NCBI RefSeq assembly: GCF_000196895.1 | Contig: NC_014297.1 | Location: forward strand, 2,061,345 to 2,125,344 | Direction of reading: 5' to 3' | DNA from: Halalkalicoccus jeotgali B3 | GTDB lineage: Archaea > Halobacteriota > Halobacteria > Halobacteriales > Halalkalicoccaceae | DNA: 64,000 nucleotides | Part shown: in pieces, positions 36,067 through 44,483 of the stretch | Layout of the letters: every line of letters starts with the position of its first letter | Numbering within the stretch: the stretch's first letter is position 1 | Notes under the pieces: generated by a model | What the model was told of the DNA's origin: nothing | Database searches by the model: none | Seen by the model: the letters and a program-made list of their open reading frames with translations, nothing else | Translations under genes and position numbers: made by a program

Positions 36067-36756
36067 ATGCACGTCGCGCTGGTGTCGGTCGGCGACGAGA
36101 TCCTCGCCGGCGATACGGTCAACACGAACGCCGCATGGCTCGGACAGCGACTCGCCGCGCGGGGCGTCGACGTCGAGCGCGTGACCGTGATCCCCGATCG
36201 TATCGAGGAGATCGCCAGCGTCGTCTCCGAGTACCGAAGCGAGTACGACGCCGTGATCGTCACGGGCGGACTGGGACCGACCCACGACGACCTGACGATG
36301 GAGGGGGTCGCCGCGGCGCTCGACCGAGGGATCGAGCGAAACGAGGAAGCGCTGTCGTGGCTCACCGAGGAGGGGGGCTACGCCCGGGAAGACCTCACGG
36401 CCGGAACCGCCGACCTCCCCGCGGGGGCACGCCCGCTACACAACGAGGCCGGCGTCGCTCCCGGGGCGGCCATCGAGGGCGTCTACGTCCTGCCGGGGGT
36501 ACCCGCCGAGATGAAGGCGATGTTCGAGACGGTCGAGACGGAGTTCGAGGGCGAACCCCGATATACGAGCGTCGTCTACACCACCGAACCCGAGAGCGCG
36601 CTCGTCCCGCGTTTGGAGGCGGTCCGTGACCGGTTCGACGTGTCCGTCGGGAGCTATCCCGGCGACGGCGTCAGACTGAAGCTCACCGGTGCGGACGAGG
36701 CGGTCGTCGAGTCGGCGGCCGACTGGCTGCGCGAACGCGTCGAACTGGACGAATAG
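36067..36756 (+). CDS. CinA/MoaB-type molybdopterin-binding domain protein
   Basis: 229 residues. The MoCF-fold blocks are ALVSVGDEILAGDTVNTNAA, IVTGGLGPTHDDLTMEGVAA, a GVAPGAA strand and VLPGVPAEMKAMFE. It corresponds to the N-terminal domain of bacterial CinA; the nicotinamide-amidohydrolase domain is absent. In CinA this domain is an ADP-ribose pyrophosphatase. In archaea its role is less clear. It is preceded by only 29 bp after the lipoprotein gene. Confidence 0.88.
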   Translation: MHVALVSVGDEILAGDTVNTNAAWLGQRLAARGVDVERVTVIPDRIEEIASVVSEYRSEYDAVIVTGGLGPTHDDLTMEGVAAALDRGIERNEEALSWLTEEGGYAREDLTAGTADLPAGARPLHNEAGVAPGAAIEGVYVLPGVPAEMKAMFETVETEFEGEPRYTSVVYTTEPESALVPRLEAVRDRFDVSVGSYPGDGVRLKLTGADEAVVESAADWLRERVELDE

Positions 36757-36761
36757 TTGGG

Positions 36762-36795
36762 CGTGGCCCCGACGGGATCGAACCACGTCAGAGGC
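36762..36795 (-). other. tRNA 3'-end-like fragment
   Basis: Read on the minus strand, the segment ACGTGGTTCGATCCCGT followed by CGGGGCCA looks like a T-arm plus acceptor end of a tRNA. The T-stem has a mismatch. No matching 5' acceptor (GGCCCCG) lies upstream, so it is not a functional tRNA. It could be a remnant of an integration event or a chance resemblance. Confidence 0.3.
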
Positions 36796-36874
36796 AATGC
36801 GTTGTGTCGATCCAGTTCGGGACCCGCGATGGGCGTAGGACCGGCGCGGGTATATATGTAATGGTCGTGATGGT

Positions 36875-36991
36875 CTACCGATAGAGGTAGACAAGCCAGG
36901 CGATCGTCAAGACGACGCTGACGACGAGCACCGAGGTGCCGAGGATCTCGATCGGGTACGTGCCGTGCTGTTCCAGCGGGAGCGGGTACAT
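36875..36991 (-). CDS. Candidate 38-residue membrane microprotein
   Basis: A short frame starts at an ATG (36991) and ends at TAG (36875). It encodes MYPLPLEQHGTYPIE and then a single membrane helix rich in Val, Leu and Thr ending VYLYR. A good TATA box (TTATAAAA, 37014-37021 on the plus-strand numbering) lies about 25 bp upstream of the ATG, as expected for a leaderless haloarchaeal transcript. It is otherwise unassigned space between two well-defined genes. Confidence 0.5.
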   Translation of the reverse strand: MYPLPLEQHGTYPIEILGTSVLVVSVVLTIAWLVYLYR

Positions 36992-37079
36992 GACTCACCC
37001 TGTGTGGCGCTGTTTTATAAGTATTGACGACTCGCGTTCCGACCGCGAGGCCTTTCCTGACGGGGCGGGAACTGGCGGT

Positions 37080-38144
37080 ATGCGACGTATCGGTTTCGTC
37101 TGTAACCCGATCGCCGGAATGGGTGGGCGGGTCGGCCTGAAGGGGACCGACGGGAAACTCGCGGAAGCGCGCGAGCGGGGTGCCGAGCCGCGCGCACCCG
37201 AGCGGGCATTCGCCGCGCTTGAGGCACTCTACGAGCGCCTGCCCGACGCCGAGGTCCTGACGGCCGGCGATCCGATGGGCGAGAGCGAGGCCCGGGCAGC
37301 CGGGTTCGACCCGGCGATCGTCCACGAGCCGGGCGAGGAGACGACCGCCGCCGATACCCGCGAGGCGGTCCGACGATTTCTGGATCGGGACGTCGACCTG
37401 GTCCTGTTCGTCGGCGGGGACGGAACCGCGACGGACGTCGCCGAGACGGTGACCGAGGCGGGAAGCGAGACGCCGATTCTGGGTGTGCCGGCGGGCGTGA
37501 AGGTCTACTCGTCGGTGTTCGGGGTCACGCCGCGGGACGCGGGCCGGATCGCCGCCGCGTTCGACGCGACCGAGTCCCGGGAGGTCAGCGACATCGACGA
37601 GGAGGCCTACCGGGAGGGAGAGGTCCGGGCGACCCTCCGGGCGGTGGTGAACGTCCCGGTCGCCGAGGAGCTACAGTCCTCGAAACAGCTCGGCGGCGGG
37701 AGCGTCGAGGGTCTCGTCCGGGGGTTCGTCGCAGGGGTCGACCCCGAGACGACGTACGTCTTCGCGCCCGGCGGGACCGTCGGCGCGATCGAGGCGGCGC
37801 TCGGGTTCGAGGGATCGCCGCTCGGTGTCGACGTCTGGCGGGACGGGGAGCTTCTGGTCCGCGACGGCGGCGAGTCGGAGGTCCTCGGGGCGCTTTCCGA
37901 GCGAAACGTCATCGTCGTCTCGCCGATCGGGGGACAAGGGTTCGTCTTCGGACGCGGCAACCAGCAGCTCTCGCCGGCCGTGATCCGACGCTGCGAGATC
38001 GAGATCGTCGCTTCCCGATCGAAGCTCGACGAGATCGGCGTACTCCGGGTCGATACTGGTGATCCCGACCTCGACGAAGAGCTTCGGGGCTGGACCCGGG
38101 TCCGGGTCGGCCGCGTCGAACGCCGGATGTTACAGGTCGTCTGA
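37080..38144 (+). CDS. ATP-NAD kinase family protein
   Basis: 354 residues from the ATG at 37080. It begins RIGFVCNPIAGMGGRVGLKG, a phosphate-binding motif, and has the catalytic GGDGT within LVLFVGGDGTATDVAE. GVPAGVKVYSSVF replaces the usual ATPTGS-like site, a feature of the AcoX/large ATP-NAD kinase branch. The end is SPIGGQGFVFGRGNQQLSP. It probably phosphorylates NAD or a related dinucleotide. It is complementary to the degenerate paralogue at 374. Confidence 0.85.
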   Translation: MRRIGFVCNPIAGMGGRVGLKGTDGKLAEARERGAEPRAPERAFAALEALYERLPDAEVLTAGDPMGESEARAAGFDPAIVHEPGEETTAADTREAVRRFLDRDVDLVLFVGGDGTATDVAETVTEAGSETPILGVPAGVKVYSSVFGVTPRDAGRIAAAFDATESREVSDIDEEAYREGEVRATLRAVVNVPVAEELQSSKQLGGGSVEGLVRGFVAGVDPETTYVFAPGGTVGAIEAALGFEGSPLGVDVWRDGELLVRDGGESEVLGALSERNVIVVSPIGGQGFVFGRGNQQLSPAVIRRCEIEIVASRSKLDEIGVLRVDTGDPDLDEELRGWTRVRVGRVERRMLQVV

Positions 38145-38151
38145 CCCGCGC

Positions 38152-38170
38152 TATCTATAATGAGACATAT
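38152..38170 (+). promoter_or_regulatory. AT-rich promoter element before the PhoU-type gene
   Basis: TATCTATAATGAGACATAT lies 48 bp before the start of the AbrB-PhoU gene. It matches 17 of 19 bases of the element at 27408-27426. A further TGAATATTAATACC stretch closer to the gene (38181-38194) could be the TATA proper. Confidence 0.4.
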
Positions 38171-38217
38171 AATGGAAGCGTAGTGAATATTAATACCCTC
38201 CAAGGCATACCCCCGGC

Positions 38218-39249
38218 ATGGATACGCGAAAGGTCCAGCGACTCGGCCCCTCGACGCTGGCGATGACGCTACCCGCGGACTGGGCGAAAGAACACGGCGT
38301 CGAGAAGGGTGACGAGGTGACGTTGCGGCGGGGCAGCAAGGGCGCGCTGACGGTGATGCCCGAGTCCGCCGACCGTGAGGAAAGCGAGGCGATCATCCAC
38401 GCCGACGAACTCGACGCCCGCGCCGTCGAGCGGGCGATCATCGCCCAGTACGTGCTCGGCCGACGGATCATCCACGTCCAACAAGAGGAGGGCGCGCTCT
38501 CGTCGGATCACATCAACGCCATTTATCAGGCCGAAACCCAGCTCATGGGGCTCGGCGTCATCGAGGAGACACCCGAGAGCATCGCGATCCGGTGCTCGGT
38601 CGATCCCGAAGACTTCACCCTCGACAACCTGCTCAAGCGCCTCGAGAATACCGGCAGCACGATGCGCGGGGAAGCCGTCAAGGCGCTCGCGATGGGCAAT
38701 CCCGATCTGGCCCAGCGGGCCTTGAACCGGGAGCGACAGGCAAACAAGATCTTCGTCCTGTTGCTCAGGCTGATCTTCACCGCCTACCAAAACCCCACGC
38801 TCGCGCGGGCGGTCGGGCTCGACGACGGCTTTGCGCTGATCGGCTATCGCTCGATCGCGAAGAACCTCGAACTCACCGCCGACAACGCAGAGGACATCGC
38901 CGAGATCGTCCTCGAATCCGAGGACCACTCGCTGGCCGTCGACAGCGCGACGATGCGCCGGATCCGCGAATTTACCGACCGCGTCGACGAGGTTACCGTT
39001 CTCGCGGTCGAGGCCGCCGTCGAGCGCGATTACGATCTCACCATCGAGGTTCGCGAACTGTTCAAGGAGATCTCGGACCGCGAGGACGAGATCCTCGACG
39101 ACTTATCCGAGATGAGCAACGAGGACCTGCTTCAGGTCCGAGAGGTGCTCGTGAGCCTCCAGCAGACCGCCCAGTACGCGATGCGAAACGCCGAGATCGC
39201 GGCGAACCTCGCACTCAACGAGGAGAGCGAACACGTGACCATCCACTAG
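38218..39249 (+). CDS. AbrB-PhoU phosphate uptake regulator
   Basis: 343 residues. The N-terminus is a SpoVT/AbrB swapped-hairpin DNA-binding domain (TRKVQRLGPSTLAMTLPADW, then HGVEKGDEVTLRRG). Two PhoU-like helical bundles follow: about 90-200 (including the NAEDIAEIV stretch) and ~240-340, ending YAMRNAEIAANLALNEES. Archaeal PhoU-AbrB proteins control phosphate transporters. No pst genes are in the window, so it is an orphan copy here. Confidence 0.88.
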   Translation: MDTRKVQRLGPSTLAMTLPADWAKEHGVEKGDEVTLRRGSKGALTVMPESADREESEAIIHADELDARAVERAIIAQYVLGRRIIHVQQEEGALSSDHINAIYQAETQLMGLGVIEETPESIAIRCSVDPEDFTLDNLLKRLENTGSTMRGEAVKALAMGNPDLAQRALNRERQANKIFVLLLRLIFTAYQNPTLARAVGLDDGFALIGYRSIAKNLELTADNAEDIAEIVLESEDHSLAVDSATMRRIREFTDRVDEVTVLAVEAAVERDYDLTIEVRELFKEISDREDEILDDLSEMSNEDLLQVREVLVSLQQTAQYAMRNAEIAANLALNEESEHVTIH

Positions 39250-39718
39250 AACGCCCTCGCGCGGTCGGCAAACCGCACTCGCCTTTTCGTGTCCGGCCAG
39301 GTAGCCGAGTCGCGATGCGCAACCGCGCCACTTCCGGGTGGATCGACTTTTCGCCGCCCCGCACGAGCGGGCGGCGGCCACCGGGCCGCTCGTAGGTCGT
39401 GCTATCGTTTCCCTTCCTCACCACAGGGCCTCACAGACTAATTCTCACGTACCGGTCGCATCTGATACGCAACGAAAAACCAAGGAGATAGATAGAGAGG
39501 TTGTATGCACCGCCGACCTCTACCTTCCTATCTCGAAGGGATACATCAGTTCAGTAGCCACCACCATCCTCAAAACACCGGCCGCATGTGCGGACGGTTA
39601 TTGTATCAAGTTTCGGCTCAGCCCTGGATGAACATATCCATTGGCTCTATCGGGGAACAGACGACGAGAATCCAGTGTAGGAATCGATACCCACTTGCAG
39701 TCAGTCTTCCCACAATAA
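39250..39718. other. Gene-poor, AT-richer intergenic stretch
   Basis: No convincing gene was found. GC falls sharply from about 39400 onward relative to the flanks. An 8-bp inverted repeat (TGTAGGAA at 39676-39683, TTCCTACA at 39729-39736) spans its right border and the end of the next gene. It begins 3' of the PhoU-type gene and may be the edge of an acquired segment. Confidence 0.5.
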
Positions 39719-40153
39719 TCAGCCAAGTTTCCTACAGTGTTTACTAATAGAAATATCATAGCCCGGATCCAGTAGAATAACCAGCGTTGCTTCAGCATCA
39801 TCCCCATACCGATCTTCGCTGCAGGCTAATTCGAATTCAGTTCTGCTGGTGGAGAATTCAACGTCGCTATTCGCGTCCGGTTCGATAGTAGCTCGCACAC
39901 TATAGACACCTTCTTCTACGATTTCAGCCTCAGTGATTTGACGTTCCGCTTTCACACTATATGTTTCTGCGAAAACAATCTCACCGCTATTTTGATCAGA
40001 AATCTCAATAGAAACCTGATAGCGCATTTCGCTAGCGTTATCTAATACAATATCTACAGAACCCTCATACTTTGTGAGACTGACACAGCCGCATACTACT
40101 GAGAGAGTGCTGAGACACCCATAGAGATATTCTCTACGTTTCAAATTAAACAT
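39719..40153 (-). CDS. Putative lipoprotein in an AT-rich island
   Basis: 144 residues from the ATG at 40153; another ATG lies 15 bp upstream. The signal ends in a lipobox-like SVVCGC. The remainder looks like a beta-sandwich (VDIVLDNASEMRYQVSIEIS, EEGVYSVRATIEPD) of the kind found in many haloarchaeal lipoproteins. Codon use is markedly AT-rich compared with all neighbours and the protein is less acidic, which points to horizontal acquisition. No family is recognised. Confidence 0.6.
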   Translation of the reverse strand: MFNLKRREYLYGCLSTLSVVCGCVSLTKYEGSVDIVLDNASEMRYQVSIEISDQNSGEIVFAETYSVKAERQITEAEIVEEGVYSVRATIEPDANSDVEFSTSRTEFELACSEDRYGDDAEATLVILLDPGYDISISKHCRKLG

Positions 40154-40404
40154 ACGATAGTTATACAATTAAGATACAAAATTCTTTTCGCCTATTGTCA
40201 ACACGTCCAATAACCCCCCTATTGAATCCGTCCAACCACCGGAAACTGATAGCGGTAAGACAGACGAATGTTTCTGCGGTAACTAAGCACGAACTACCTA
40301 ACAGGTGATTCAGTCCAAATCAGACGAAATTCACAGCCACGAGAACCGTTCTATGACACCCTTCCTTCTGTACCATTCAAGAACCCACGGTGCGGACGCA
40401 CGCC
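40154..40404. other. AT-rich gap before gamma-glutamyltransferase
   Basis: The composition stays low in GC until about 40380 and then returns to the genome norm. It must contain the promoters of both divergent genes, with AT tracts at 40159-40195 (for the lipoprotein). No further gene or repeat is apparent. Confidence 0.4.
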
Positions 40405-42018
40405 ATGGAGTTCGAGTACCCCTGGGAGTTCGCCGGCCGGCGCTCTGCGGTCATGGCCCCGAACGGGATGGTCGCGACGAGCCACCCGCTTGCGGCCCGT
40501 ACCGGCACGAGAGTCCTCGAAGAGGGCGGGACGGCCGCCGACGCCGCGGTCGCGACCGCCGCGGTGTTGAACGTCGTCGAACCGCACATGACCGGGATCG
40601 GCGGCGACGCCTTCGCGCTGACCCAGTTCAACGGCGAGTACCGCGCACTCAACGCGAGCGGCCGGACACCCGCCGAAGCCGATCTCGAGAGCTATCGCGA
40701 GCGAACCGACGTCGAGGAGGACGGCGAGCCAGTCATGCCGGCCGAGGGTGGTCTACCCGTGACGGTACCGGGCGCGCTCGACGGCTGGGTGACGTTGCTC
40801 GACGCCCACGGGACCTTCGACCTCGCGGACCTCCTAGAACCGGCGATCGAGTACGCCGAAGACGGCGTTCCCGTCAGCGAGTACGTCGCTCGCCAGTGGA
40901 CGACCGCCCAAGAACGGATCGCCGGGGTCGAGGAGAGCGCGCGGACGTTCCTCCCCGACGACCGAGCGCCCGAACCCGGCGAGCGCTTCTCGAACCCCGC
41001 GTTCGCCGAGTCGCTCGAATGGATCGCCCGCGATGGCCCCGAGGCGCTCTACGGCGGCGGCCTCGGCGAGCGGGTCGTCGAAGTGGTGCAGGACCACGGC
41101 GGCACCCTCACCCTCTCCGATATGGAGGCCCACGAGAGTACTTGGGAGGAACCGATCAGCACCGAGTACGGGGGTATCGAGGTGCTCGAACATCCGCCCA
41201 ATGGGCAGGGGATCGTCGCGCTGGAGGCGCTGAACCTCGCCGCGGAACTCGGGATCGAAGGTGACCCGACCGACGAACAGCGTCTGCACCGACTGATCGA
41301 GGCGACCAAACTCGCCTTCGCGGACGGCTATGCCCACGTGAGTGACCCGGAACACGTCGACGTTCCCACCGAAACGATGCGCTCGAAGGACTACGCCCGC
41401 GAGCGCGTAAACGAGATCGGAACCGGAGCACGGACGTACGACGCGAAGGCGGGCGAGCACGCGAACACGGTCTACCTCTCGATCGTCGACCCGCAGGGCA
41501 ACGCCGTCTCGTTTATCAATAGCATCTACATGAGCTTCGGCAGCGGGCTCACGGCGGGTGGTTTCGCCCTCCAGAATCGGGGCCATTCGTTCAGTCTCGA
41601 CCCCGATCATCCCAACCGACTGGTGCCCGGAAAGCGTCCCTTCCACACGATCATCCCCGCGATGCTCCGCGAGGACGGCGAGTTTCGCGCCTCGTGGGGC
41701 GTCATGGGCGGGTCGATGCAGCCACAGGGTCATCTCCAGGTCGCCGCCAACATGGCAGCGGGGCTGAACCCACAGGCCGCCCTCGACGCGCCACGGTTCC
41801 GGTGGCTCGACGGGACCCGCGTTGCGCTCGAAACCTCGCGAATGCCCGACGAGGTGGTCGAGGGGCTCCGCGAGCGTGGTCACGAGGTGGTCGAGGAAGC
41901 GGCGTTCTTCGACGAGGGCGGCCACTGGGGCGGCGGCCAGATCGTCTATCGCGACGACGACGGAACCCTGATCGGCGGCTCGGACCCCCGAAAGGACGGG
42001 CAGGCCGTCGGCTTCTAA
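40405..42018 (+). CDS. ggt: Gamma-glutamyltransferase family protein
   Basis: 537 residues from the ATG at 40405; an in-frame GTG at 40390 adds five. The N-terminal part has MVATSHPLAARTGTRVLEEG and MTGIGGDAFAL. The autoprocessing threonine is expected within AGEHANTVYLSIVDPQGNAV (~358-375), where the maturation site reads H-A-N-T. Later blocks are SINSIYMSFGS, the GGFALQNRGHSFS stretch and the GGSMQPQGHLQV motif. It hydrolyses or transfers gamma-glutamyl groups, or acts on related amides such as cephalosporin-type or oligopeptide substrates. No signal peptide is seen. Confidence 0.9.
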   Translation: MEFEYPWEFAGRRSAVMAPNGMVATSHPLAARTGTRVLEEGGTAADAAVATAAVLNVVEPHMTGIGGDAFALTQFNGEYRALNASGRTPAEADLESYRERTDVEEDGEPVMPAEGGLPVTVPGALDGWVTLLDAHGTFDLADLLEPAIEYAEDGVPVSEYVARQWTTAQERIAGVEESARTFLPDDRAPEPGERFSNPAFAESLEWIARDGPEALYGGGLGERVVEVVQDHGGTLTLSDMEAHESTWEEPISTEYGGIEVLEHPPNGQGIVALEALNLAAELGIEGDPTDEQRLHRLIEATKLAFADGYAHVSDPEHVDVPTETMRSKDYARERVNEIGTGARTYDAKAGEHANTVYLSIVDPQGNAVSFINSIYMSFGSGLTAGGFALQNRGHSFSLDPDHPNRLVPGKRPFHTIIPAMLREDGEFRASWGVMGGSMQPQGHLQVAANMAAGLNPQAALDAPRFRWLDGTRVALETSRMPDEVVEGLRERGHEVVEEAAFFDEGGHWGGGQIVYRDDDGTLIGGSDPRKDGQAVGF

Positions 42019-42072
42019 CGAAAGCCCTCGGCGCTCGTTGGCACTCGCGCCTCGCCCTTTTCATGTCGCTAC

Positions 42073-42224
42073 AAGAGACCGCGACGCGGTCTCTTGGCGT
42101 CACGAAAATCTTCGATTTTCGGTGACCACCAGGACCGCCACGCAGCCGGCCAATCGGCCGGCTGCGCTCAGTGACACCAGCCTTTCCCCGCCCCGTCCAC
42201 GGAGCCGTCGGAAGTGGCGGCTCC
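42073..42224. repeat. Array of four inverted repeats between convergent genes
   Basis: Four hairpins follow one another: 42073-42095 (10-bp perfect stem AAGAGACCGC, 3-nt loop); 42099-42126 (12 bp, GTCACGAAAATC with one bulge, loop TTC); 42141-42166 (11-bp perfect stem CGCAGCCGGCC, loop AATC); 42201-42224 (7-bp stem GGAGCCG). The array fills most of the 271-bp gap between the ggt stop and the convergent ABC transporter stop. It may act as a two-way terminator or be a mobile palindromic repeat family. Confidence 0.8.
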
Positions 42225-42289
42225 GCTCGCGCCGGCCGCCGCCCCGTCCCGTTCTGCGTTTCAGTCCTCGGAGCTCCCCGAATCGGGAC

Positions 42290-44170
42290 TCATCTCGACC
42301 CCGCGGCCTGTACGCCCCACAGGGAGGCGTACGTCCCCCCCTGGTCGAGCAGTTCCTCGTGGGTTCCCCGTTCGGTGATCCGACCGTCTTCGAGGACGAG
42401 GATCGTGTCCGCGCCTTTGACCGTCGAGAGGCGGTGGGCGATGGCGAACGTCGTGCGCTCTTCGGTCAGGCGGTCGATGCTCTCCTGGATCAATCGCTCT
42501 GTCTCGGTGTCGACGTCGCTGGTCGCCTCGTCGAGGATCAAGATCTCCGGGTCCTGCAGGATCGTCCGGGCGATCGAGAGGCGCTGTTGTTGCCCGCCCG
42601 AGAGCTTCACGCCCCTCTCGCCGATCCGGGTGTCGTAGCCCTCGGGGAGGTCACGGATGAACTCGTGTGCTTCCGCGGCGCGGGCGGCCTCCCGGATCCG
42701 CTCGTCGCTCGCCTCGAAGTTTCCATACGTGATGTTCTCCGCGACGGTGCCGTCGAAGAGGTAGGCGTCCTGGCCGACGTAACCGATCGCGCCCCGCAGG
42801 CTCGACAGCGTGAGACCCCGAACGTCATGGCCGTCGACGCGGATCTCGCCGCAGTTTACATCGTACAGTCGGAGCAACAGCTTCAGTACGGTCGACTTGC
42901 CCGCACCGGTCGGGCCGACGAGCGCGACGGTGTCGCCCGATTCGGCGACGAACTCGATGTCGTGGAGCACGCGCTCGCCCGAGTCCTTGCCCTCGGCAGC
43001 GGCGAGGGCGTTCTCGGGATACGCGAAGTCGACGTGGTCGTACTCGACGCGACCCTCGGGACGGGCTAACTCGACGGCGTCGGGGGCATCCGCGATCCGG
43101 ACGGGGACGTCCATCAGCCCGAAGACGCGCTCGCTCGACGCCTTCGCGTTCTCGTACTGGTCGATGATGTTCGAGACCTCCGCCAGCGGCGTGACGAAAC
43201 GCTGGGTCATCAACAGGAACGTAACGAACGTTCCCACAGTGAGCTCGCCAGTGAAGGGACCCGGCGCGCCCGAGAACAGCCAGACCCCGCCCACGACGAA
43301 CGTCGCGGCGAAGGCGACCCCGGCAAGCAGCTCCATCCCCGGCCGGTAGACGTAATTGAGCTTGATCACTCGCATCGTCTGCTCGAAATACTTGTAGGAG
43401 GCCCGGCGAACGCGCTCGGTTTCGTAGGCCTCGGTGGTGGCGGTCTTGACGAGTTGGATCCCTCCCAGACTGTTTTCCAGCCGGGTGTTCAGGTCGCCGA
43501 CGCTCGCACGCTGGGCGACGTAGATCGGCTCGACGACACGCATGAACCACAGCGTGAACAGCACCATCGCGGGTACTGCGATCAGGGTGACGAATGCGAG
43601 TTGCCAGTTGAGGTAAAACAGGACGGCGGCGATCCCCAGCACCATCACGCCCAGACGCGCGGAGTTCTGGAGCGCGTCGTCGAGAAAGACCTCCAAGTTG
43701 GAGGCGTCGTTGTTCAGTACGCTCATCACCTCCCCGGTCTGTTTGTCGTCGAAAAACGGCATGTCGAGGCGTTGCATCCGCTCGAAACTGTCCGTGCGAA
43801 CCGCGTGCATCACCCGGTGGGCGAAGACGTTGGCAGCGGTGCCGTAGATCCACGTAAACACCGCCGTGACGAGAAACGCCCCGACGATCAATGCCGCCGA
43901 GAACCGAAACTGCCCCGACTGGGTCGCCGGAAGCCACGCGTCGGGAACTACGGGAAGGGTGAAGGGTTCGGTCGCGACGAAGATCGCGTCGATGGCGATC
44001 CCAAGCACCAGCGGCGGCAGGAGGCTCGCGATTCGGGCAACGACGTTCGCGGCCATGCCGAGGCCGAACCACGCGATCTCGGGCCGCCCGTAACTGCGAA
44101 ACAGCCGGACCAGCGGCCTGTCGACCCGGTCGCGATAGACGTCGAAAACGCTCTCCTCGGTCGCACCCAT
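42290..44170 (-). CDS. ABC transporter, fused permease and ATPase
   Basis: 626 residues. The N-terminal part is a six-helix type IV exporter domain (~25-345), and the nucleotide-binding domain occupies ~365-620. The motifs are Walker A VGPTGAGKST, the Q-loop region IGYVGQDAYLFDGT, the signature LSGGQQQRLS, Walker B ILILDEATS and the H-loop IAHRLSTV. It works as a half-transporter, presumably homodimeric, exporting lipid, peptide or drug-like substrates. Confidence 0.93.
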   Translation of the reverse strand: MGATEESVFDVYRDRVDRPLVRLFRSYGRPEIAWFGLGMAANVVARIASLLPPLVLGIAIDAIFVATEPFTLPVVPDAWLPATQSGQFRFSAALIVGAFLVTAVFTWIYGTAANVFAHRVMHAVRTDSFERMQRLDMPFFDDKQTGEVMSVLNNDASNLEVFLDDALQNSARLGVMVLGIAAVLFYLNWQLAFVTLIAVPAMVLFTLWFMRVVEPIYVAQRASVGDLNTRLENSLGGIQLVKTATTEAYETERVRRASYKYFEQTMRVIKLNYVYRPGMELLAGVAFAATFVVGGVWLFSGAPGPFTGELTVGTFVTFLLMTQRFVTPLAEVSNIIDQYENAKASSERVFGLMDVPVRIADAPDAVELARPEGRVEYDHVDFAYPENALAAAEGKDSGERVLHDIEFVAESGDTVALVGPTGAGKSTVLKLLLRLYDVNCGEIRVDGHDVRGLTLSSLRGAIGYVGQDAYLFDGTVAENITYGNFEASDERIREAARAAEAHEFIRDLPEGYDTRIGERGVKLSGGQQQRLSIARTILQDPEILILDEATSDVDTETERLIQESIDRLTEERTTFAIAHRLSTVKGADTILVLEDGRITERGTHEELLDQGGTYASLWGVQAAGSR

Positions 44171-44296
44171 CTGCCCTCACCGAGGGAGCGGGGCGGTATG
44201 TATCCGCCGGAATCCACGTCGAGAGCCGGTCTCGACCGGCGGCCAGCAGTCGCGCGCCGGTGACTTTTCACTCCGGGCGGCCAACCGGTGGCCACC

Positions 44297-44479
44297 ATGA
44301 CCGACTGTCCGGTCTGTAACAACGAGATCGAAGGGGAAACCCCCGGCTCCGAGGCGGGCTACGGCGGCGAGAACTACGCGCCCGCCCAGACGGAGTACGA
44401 GGGCGAGGTCTACTACTTCTGCTGTTCGGATCACAAGGAGTCGTTCGAATCGGCTCCCGAGGAGTACGCCGGATCGTAA
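44297..44479 (+). CDS. Small YHS/TRASH-type metal-binding protein
   Basis: 60 residues from the ATG at 44297. It starts CPVCNNEI, has a flexible Gly-rich middle and ends VYYFCCSDHKESFESAPEEY. The Cys-x2-Cys plus FCC...H layout is that of YHS/TRASH domains, which bind metals such as copper or zinc. It is convergent with the acyl-CoA dehydrogenase gene (4 bp). Confidence 0.8.
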   Translation: MTDCPVCNNEIEGETPGSEAGYGGENYAPAQTEYEGEVYYFCCSDHKESFESAPEEYAGS

Positions 44480-44483
44480 CGAG

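Noticed and set aside
36762-36840. A complete tRNA gene on the minus strand
   Set aside because: Only a T-arm and acceptor-like 3' end can be aligned; no 5' acceptor, D-arm or anticodon stem fits, so it was listed only as a fragment.
39250-40404. An insertion sequence or transposase remnant in the AT-rich patch
   Set aside because: No DDE or HUH transposase motif was found in any frame and no terminal repeats of IS type could be matched.
42073-42224. A CRISPR array
   Set aside because: The stems differ from each other and there are no equal-length spacers or repeated units.
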